In this document: in pieces, positions 60,328-64,000 of the stretch
Numbering within the stretch: position 1 is the first letter of the stretch
Layout of the letters: every line of letters starts with the position of its first letter
Origin: JAJEAD01 sp964420925
GTDB lineage: Bacteria; Pseudomonadota; Gammaproteobacteria; HK1
Direction of reading: 5' to 3'
Length of the DNA: 64,000 nt
Assembly: GCA_964420925.1 (NCBI GenBank)
Contig: CAYQVB010000043.1
Coordinates: 35,259 to 99,258 of the forward strand
Notes under the pieces: model-generated
Told to the model about the DNA's origin: nothing
The model's input: only the letters and a program-made list of their open reading frames with translations
The model's database searches: none
Program-made: the position numbers and the translations under genes

Positions 60328-63000
60328 ATGTCGAAAGCCAGCCGTGTGAAGAAGTTGCTGACGTGTGCTCTGTTTGTCGTTGCGGCACTGTGTGCCGCGG
60401 CGGGCCGGGTTGGCGCGCAGGAATGGAAGGCGCACGATGTGCCGCTGTTCGTCTCCGCCTCCCATCCCCTGGGGCATCAGGGGTTCGTACGGGTCATCAA
60501 CCGCTCGGACGTATCCGGAGAGGTCATCATCGACGCGTTCGACGACGAAGGTGTGCCGTACGGCGTGCCGTACCGTCTGGTGACGCTTCGCATCGGCGCA
60601 GGCGAGACGGTGCACTTCAACTCCCGCGACCTGGAGAAAGGCAACACGGACAAGGGTCTGTCGCCGGGTATCGGTGCGGGCAGTGGCGACTGGCGCCTTC
60701 GTTTGCGCTCGCCGCTCACTTTGGAGGTGCTGTCCTACAACCGCACCCGCGACGGGCTGTTGGCCCCGCTGCACGACCAGGTGCCAAGCGCAGTGGTGCG
60801 CCGCCCGAGTACGGGCGAGGAGGCGACAGGCCAGCGGGTGGTCATCTTCAATCCCGCGAGCAACGTGAATCAGGTGAGCCGTCTTCGCATCATGAATCGC
60901 GGTGGGGAGAAGGCGACGGTCACCATCCAAGGCGTTGACGATGAAGGCGTTTCGCCGGGCATGGCAGTGGAGCTGTCGGTGCCGGCACGGGCGTCGCGTA
61001 CGGTTACGTCACAGGAGCTCGAGTCCGGGGAGCGCGAGGGGCTCGCCGGGATGCTCAGCGATGGACAGGGGAAGTGGCAGTTGGTGGTAACGTCCGATGA
61101 ATCCATCGACGTGATGAGTCTGCTGACGAGTCCGACGGGGCATCTGACGAACCTGTCCACTGTGCCCGAGGCCAGCGACGGGGACGCGGCCGCTGAGTAC
61201 GATGTGCCGTTGTTTCCCGCGGCCTCCAACGCGGACGGCTATCAGGGGTTCGTGCGCATCATCAACCGCTCGGGCGGGGTGGGCGAGGTGTCGGTCGAGG
61301 CGTTCGACGATGCGGGGAATGATTACGGACCGGTGACCCTCGATATCGAAGCGAACGAGACCGTGCACCTCAACTCCGGCGACCTGGAGGAGGGCGACCC
61401 CGGCAAGGGTCTGTCGAGGGGCATCGGCAGCGAGGGCAGCGGCGACTGGCGGCTGCGCCTGCGCTCCGACCTCGACCTTGAGGTGCTGGCCTACAACCGT
61501 ACCCACGACGGATTGCTGACCACGTTGCACGACCTGGTGCCCTACACCGAGGTGGTGCGTCCCGGAGGAGACGACGTGCTGAAGCACTACGTGGCCACCT
61601 TCAACCCCGCGAGCAACGTGAATCAGGTGAGCCGCCTTCGCATCATCAACCCAGGCGGGGAGGCGGCCGCGGTGACCATCGAGGGCACCGATGACGCGGG
61701 CGCATCGCCGGGTATGGGCGTAGAGCTCACGGTGCCGGCGGGGGCGTCACGCACGCTCGAGTCGCAGGAGCTCGAGTCCGGCGAGTGGGATGCGGGAAGC
61801 GGGGTGAGCGGCGAGCTCGGCGACGGCAAGGGCAAGTGGCGGCTGGCGGTGACTTCCGAGCAGGTCATTCAGGTGATGAGCCTGCTGGCGAGTTCGACCG
61901 GGCATTTGGTGAATCTCTCGACCGCGGCGCCCAGCAGTGTTTCATATGCGAATGCATGCGCCGTCGCCGGGTACGCAGAGGAGGTGAGTTTCCCGGACGC
62001 AGTTCTGCGTGCCGAGATTGGCACCGTAATGATTCCGGTGAGAGGCAGGGCGGCAAGCGATCCCATCGCGCCGCCCGACCTTGCGTTGTTGAGGAGATTC
62101 TCTGCGCACCAACAGGGTATTCGAACCTTGACGGGCTTGGAGTGCGCTACGGGGTTGGAGTCCCTGAGCCTCGGCCGCAACCAGATCACGGACGTGCTGC
62201 CACTTTCCGGCTTGCCGAACCTGAGGGCACTGCGCCTCTATGGGAACCGGATAACGGACGCGCTGCCGCTGTCCAGCTTGCCGAACCTGATACGCCTGAA
62301 CCTCTCCGAGAACCGGATCACGGACGTGCCGCCGCTGTCCGGCTTGCCGAATCTGAGGGACCTGTTCCTCTCTGAGAACCGGATAGCGGACGTGTCGCTG
62401 TCCAACCTGCCGAACCTGGAGTCGTTGATCCTCGCCAAGAACCAGATAACGGATTTGTCGCTGTCCGGCCTGCCGAATCTGGAGTCCCTGTACGCCCAGG
62501 AGAACCGGATAACAGGTGTGTCGTTGTCCGACTTGCCGAACCTGGAGAGACTAGATCTCGCTGACAATCAGATAACGCAGATAACGGACGCGTCGCTATC
62601 CGGTTTGCCGAACCTGAGGGAGGAGTTGAACCTCAGTGGCAACCGGATAACGGACGTGTCGCTGCCCGGCTTGCTGAACCTGGAATCCCTGGGCCTCGGT
62701 GACAACCGGATAACGCATGTGCCGCCGCTGTCCAGCTTGCCGCCGGACCTGCGGACCCTGAACCTCAAGCGCAACCGGATAACGGACGTGCCGCCGCTGT
62801 CCAGTTTGCCGGCGAACCTGGGGACCCTGAACCTCGCTTGGAACCAGATAACGGACATCGGCCCCTTCGTCTCGAGCGCGGGGCAGAGCGGTATTCGTTA
62901 CATAGTATTGACCGGCAACCCATTGAGCGGCACAGCGTGTCACGTGGATATTCCGGCGCTGCAACACAGAGGTATAAGAGTGGAAACCGATTGCTACTAG
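60328..63000 (+). CDS. Secreted protein with a duplicated beta module and leucine-rich repeats
   Basis: The 890-residue protein has a signal peptide (1-30, ending VGA/QEW). A module of about 250 residues is present twice, at about 37-286 and 292-541. It shares GFVRxINRS, ETVHxNSxDLE, GDWRLRLRS and FNPASNVNQVSRLRI, and each copy ends TGHLxNLST. A spacer (about 545-600) is followed by about 11 leucine-rich repeats (about 600-850) of the form LPNLxxLxLxxNxITDV, 20-22 residues each, like bacterial internalin-type LRRs, and a Cys-containing cap. It is probably exported and binds protein or host ligands; function is unknown. No anchor or sorting signal is visible. Confidence 0.85.
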   Translation: MSKASRVKKLLTCALFVVAALCAAAGRVGAQEWKAHDVPLFVSASHPLGHQGFVRVINRSDVSGEVIIDAFDDEGVPYGVPYRLVTLRIGAGETVHFNSRDLEKGNTDKGLSPGIGAGSGDWRLRLRSPLTLEVLSYNRTRDGLLAPLHDQVPSAVVRRPSTGEEATGQRVVIFNPASNVNQVSRLRIMNRGGEKATVTIQGVDDEGVSPGMAVELSVPARASRTVTSQELESGEREGLAGMLSDGQGKWQLVVTSDESIDVMSLLTSPTGHLTNLSTVPEASDGDAAAEYDVPLFPAASNADGYQGFVRIINRSGGVGEVSVEAFDDAGNDYGPVTLDIEANETVHLNSGDLEEGDPGKGLSRGIGSEGSGDWRLRLRSDLDLEVLAYNRTHDGLLTTLHDLVPYTEVVRPGGDDVLKHYVATFNPASNVNQVSRLRIINPGGEAAAVTIEGTDDAGASPGMGVELTVPAGASRTLESQELESGEWDAGSGVSGELGDGKGKWRLAVTSEQVIQVMSLLASSTGHLVNLSTAAPSSVSYANACAVAGYAEEVSFPDAVLRAEIGTVMIPVRGRAASDPIAPPDLALLRRFSAHQQGIRTLTGLECATGLESLSLGRNQITDVLPLSGLPNLRALRLYGNRITDALPLSSLPNLIRLNLSENRITDVPPLSGLPNLRDLFLSENRIADVSLSNLPNLESLILAKNQITDLSLSGLPNLESLYAQENRITGVSLSDLPNLERLDLADNQITQITDASLSGLPNLREELNLSGNRITDVSLPGLLNLESLGLGDNRITHVPPLSSLPPDLRTLNLKRNRITDVPPLSSLPANLGTLNLAWNQITDIGPFVSSAGQSGIRYIVLTGNPLSGTACHVDIPALQHRGIRVETDCY
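62140..62860 (+). repeat. Tandem repeats encoding leucine-rich repeats
   Basis: About eleven units of about 60-72 bases, each containing a variant of AACCGGATAACGGACGTG and TCCGGCTTGCCGAACCTG, in frame inside the LRR gene. The DNA-level likeness between units means recent duplication and possible copy-number variation. Confidence 0.8.
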
Positions 63001-63321
63001 CCGCAATGCCTCACCGATTTTCGTAGCGAGGGCGCCAAGGTGCCGTGGTAGTGGGCCGCACGGACCGAGAGACGCTGAAGTCGTAGCCGACACTACGTCG
63101 AAGCGGCTCGAGGGAGTACGGCCCGCTAACACGAGCAGATTGGCGTCCGCTAGCCAAGAAATCGGTGAGGTAATGCGGCTAGAGTTCGGTCACGAGGTCC
63201 GACCGATTCCGGCGAAGAGGGTGCGGCGGTTCGTGGGCGGGGGTTGCTCGCACGCAATCGGGTATAGCGAAACGACTTTTCAAGCGCAGGCGCGAGCACC
63301 AGAGGTTCCGATGGCGCTTCG
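63001..63321. other. Intergenic region between LRR gene and integrase remnant
   Basis: No gene or tRNA is recognised. One open frame (63140-63406, plus strand) looks like a shadow of the integrase remnant on the other strand. No clear attachment-site duplication was found. Confidence 0.3.
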
Positions 63322-63500
63322 CTATTCGAGCGACGGGACTCGGGCCAAGGCCACGCCCATGCATTCCGCCGGGGCCTCGATATCGCCGTCGGCCAAGCGA
63401 GCGTAGCGCAATGTCATTCCCACGTCGCTGTGCCCGAGCAACCGCGAGACGACCGGTGGAGCGCCACGCCGTTCATCACGGCGTGACTCGCGCAGGTCAC
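63322..63500 (-). pseudogene. Frameshifted 3' end of a tyrosine recombinase (integrase)
   Basis: Read on the minus strand, the last part encodes VVSRLLGHSDVGMTLRYARL followed by a helical tail, the box II region of phage-type integrases with the active-site His (LGH) and nucleophile Tyr (LRYA). Just upstream another frame encodes CASHAVMNGVAL, which normally directly precedes the VVSRLLGH block. Two extra bases in between break the reading frame. The remainder of the domain, including the first arginine, is missing, so this is a decayed remnant of a mobile element. Confidence 0.6.
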
Positions 63501-63741
63501 TCGAAGGTCGGTGCCTCAATGTCGCAATGTTCCCACACCAATAGCGGCGGATGCCTACAGGAGTCGGGATGAACGTCCATTCCGGCCGGCGAGGCCCCGT
63601 GCGATCGTGCATCGCGGAAGGGGCCGCGGCGCGAGGAACGATCGCCCCGTCCCCGGGACTCTTTTTTGGGCGTATCCATGACCGTGGTACCTTTGTTGGC
63701 GACGTTTGCCCGCGTCCCGTCACTCGTCGAGGGGCTTGCCG

Positions 63742-64000
63742 ATGAGCCGATCCGTGCCGCCCGAGGTTGTGGTGCACTATCCGTGCTCGGATGACCAGCC
63801 GATGGCGGAGTCCGAGTTCCAGCTCGCGCCGATGCTCTATGTGCTGACCGTGCTTCGGACGCACTTTCGACACCGGGAGGACGTGTACGTGGGCGGGGAC
63901 ATGTTCGTCTACTACGAGGAGGGCAACCCGGGGCCACCACCGCCCCCGGGTTGCCCTCCTCGTAGTAGACGAACATGTCCCCGCCCACGTACACGTCCTC
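63742..64000 (+). CDS. 5' part of a Uma2-family gene, interrupted by an inverted repeat
   Basis: From the ATG at 63742 the frame encodes HYPCSDDQPMAESEFQLAPM and then VYVGGDMFVYYEEGNPG, the N-terminal domain of Uma2-family proteins (PD-(D/E)XK-like endonuclease fold, functions poorly known). After residue 64 (63933) the homology stops: the DNA enters the spacer and second arm of a perfect inverted repeat and the frame becomes a Pro/Arg-rich tail. The family would continue with AVVAPDVFV. The gene is thus truncated or chimeric at the window edge. Confidence 0.6.
   Translation, partial: MSRSVPPEVVVHYPCSDDQPMAESEFQLAPMLYVLTVLRTHFRHREDVYVGGDMFVYYEEGNPGPPPPPGCPPRSRRTCPRPRTRP
63877..64000. repeat. 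Perfect 57-bp inverted repeat with 10-bp spacer
   Basis: Arm 63877-63933 is exactly complementary to 63944-64000, separated by CCACCACCGC. Both arms encode the same Uma2 peptide EDVYVGGDMFVYYEEGNPG, one per strand. It ends with the last base of the window, so the full arm length is unknown. Confidence 0.85.

Noticed and set aside
62140..62860. Regular direct repeats resembling a CRISPR-like array
   Set aside because: The units are in frame, encode leucine-rich repeats, and have no distinct spacers. No cas gene is nearby.
1..64000. Insertion sequences, prophage structural genes or rRNA operons
   Set aside because: No transposase, no phage morphogenesis gene and no rRNA sequence was recognised. 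The only mobile-element trace is the integrase remnant near 63.4 kb.

Overview
This is a GC-rich (my estimate about 65%) bacterial chromosome segment. It is most likely from an uncultured gammaproteobacterium. The gene orders dsbA / cytochrome c4 / engB and prfA-prmC opposite TPR lipoprotein-lolB-ispE-tRNA-Gln-prs-rplY-pth are the Pseudomonas-type gammaproteobacterial arrangements, and the encoded proteins fit. Several features recall host-associated marine bacteria: a sterol C-24 methyltransferase homologue, many iron-dependent oxygenases, a secreted leucine-rich-repeat protein and Uma2-type genes. That lifestyle is inference only.

Layout. 0.5-6.6 kb: mixed housekeeping genes (small membrane protein, flavodoxin-like protein, DUF2058, beta-hydroxyacid dehydrogenase, DsbA, acyl-CoA synthetase, cytochrome c4). 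6.7-8.0 kb: engB and rpmE flank an AT-rich intergenic stretch with a cluster of DnaA-box-like 9-mers, a possible replication origin. 8.0-13.9 kb: a minus-strand block prfA, prmC, moeB, SH3-domain protein, xthA, ubiD. prmC has no ordinary start codon at its natural 5' end. 14.0-21.3 kb: the divergent plus-strand block TPR lipoprotein, lolB, ispE, tRNA-Gln, prs, rplY, pth, ending in a fusion of three RidA-like domains coupled to pth. hemA, normally beside prfA, is missing. 21.5-22.7 kb: acyl-CoA dehydrogenase.

22.98-24.0 kb: an isolated, less GC-rich sterol methyltransferase gene. 24.3-33.1 kb: trehalose genes (otsA, a GH15 hydrolase, otsB) interrupted by a rhomboid protease and a cupin / amidohydrolase / gamma-glutamyltransferase-like group. 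33.2-48.2 kb: accessory metabolism with an orphan solute-binding protein, a small-molecule phosphotransferase, TauD- and PhyH-type oxygenases, a class III aminotransferase, a ClC channel without the gating glutamate, OsmC, an overlapping FrhB / D-cysteine-desulfhydrase pair and a FadB-like fusion lacking key catalytic residues. 48.4-51.2 kb: an ammonium transporter and a luciferase-like oxidoreductase.

51.3-59.6 kb: a co-directional set that reads as a catabolic unit: GntR regulator, bicupin, Rieske oxygenase with the glutamate bridge seen in the choline/carnitine oxygenase group, beta-hydroxyacid dehydrogenase, polar amino-acid-type ABC importer and a second beta-hydroxyacid dehydrogenase. 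Import, oxygenation and dehydrogenation of a small amino or quaternary-amine compound is the simplest model; the substrate is unknown. 59.6-64.0 kb: a decayed region with a Uma2 3' remnant, a secreted LRR protein with a duplicated module, a frameshifted integrase tail and the 5' end of a Uma2 gene. That gene runs into a perfect 57-bp inverted repeat ending at the last base, possibly an assembly or amplification artefact.
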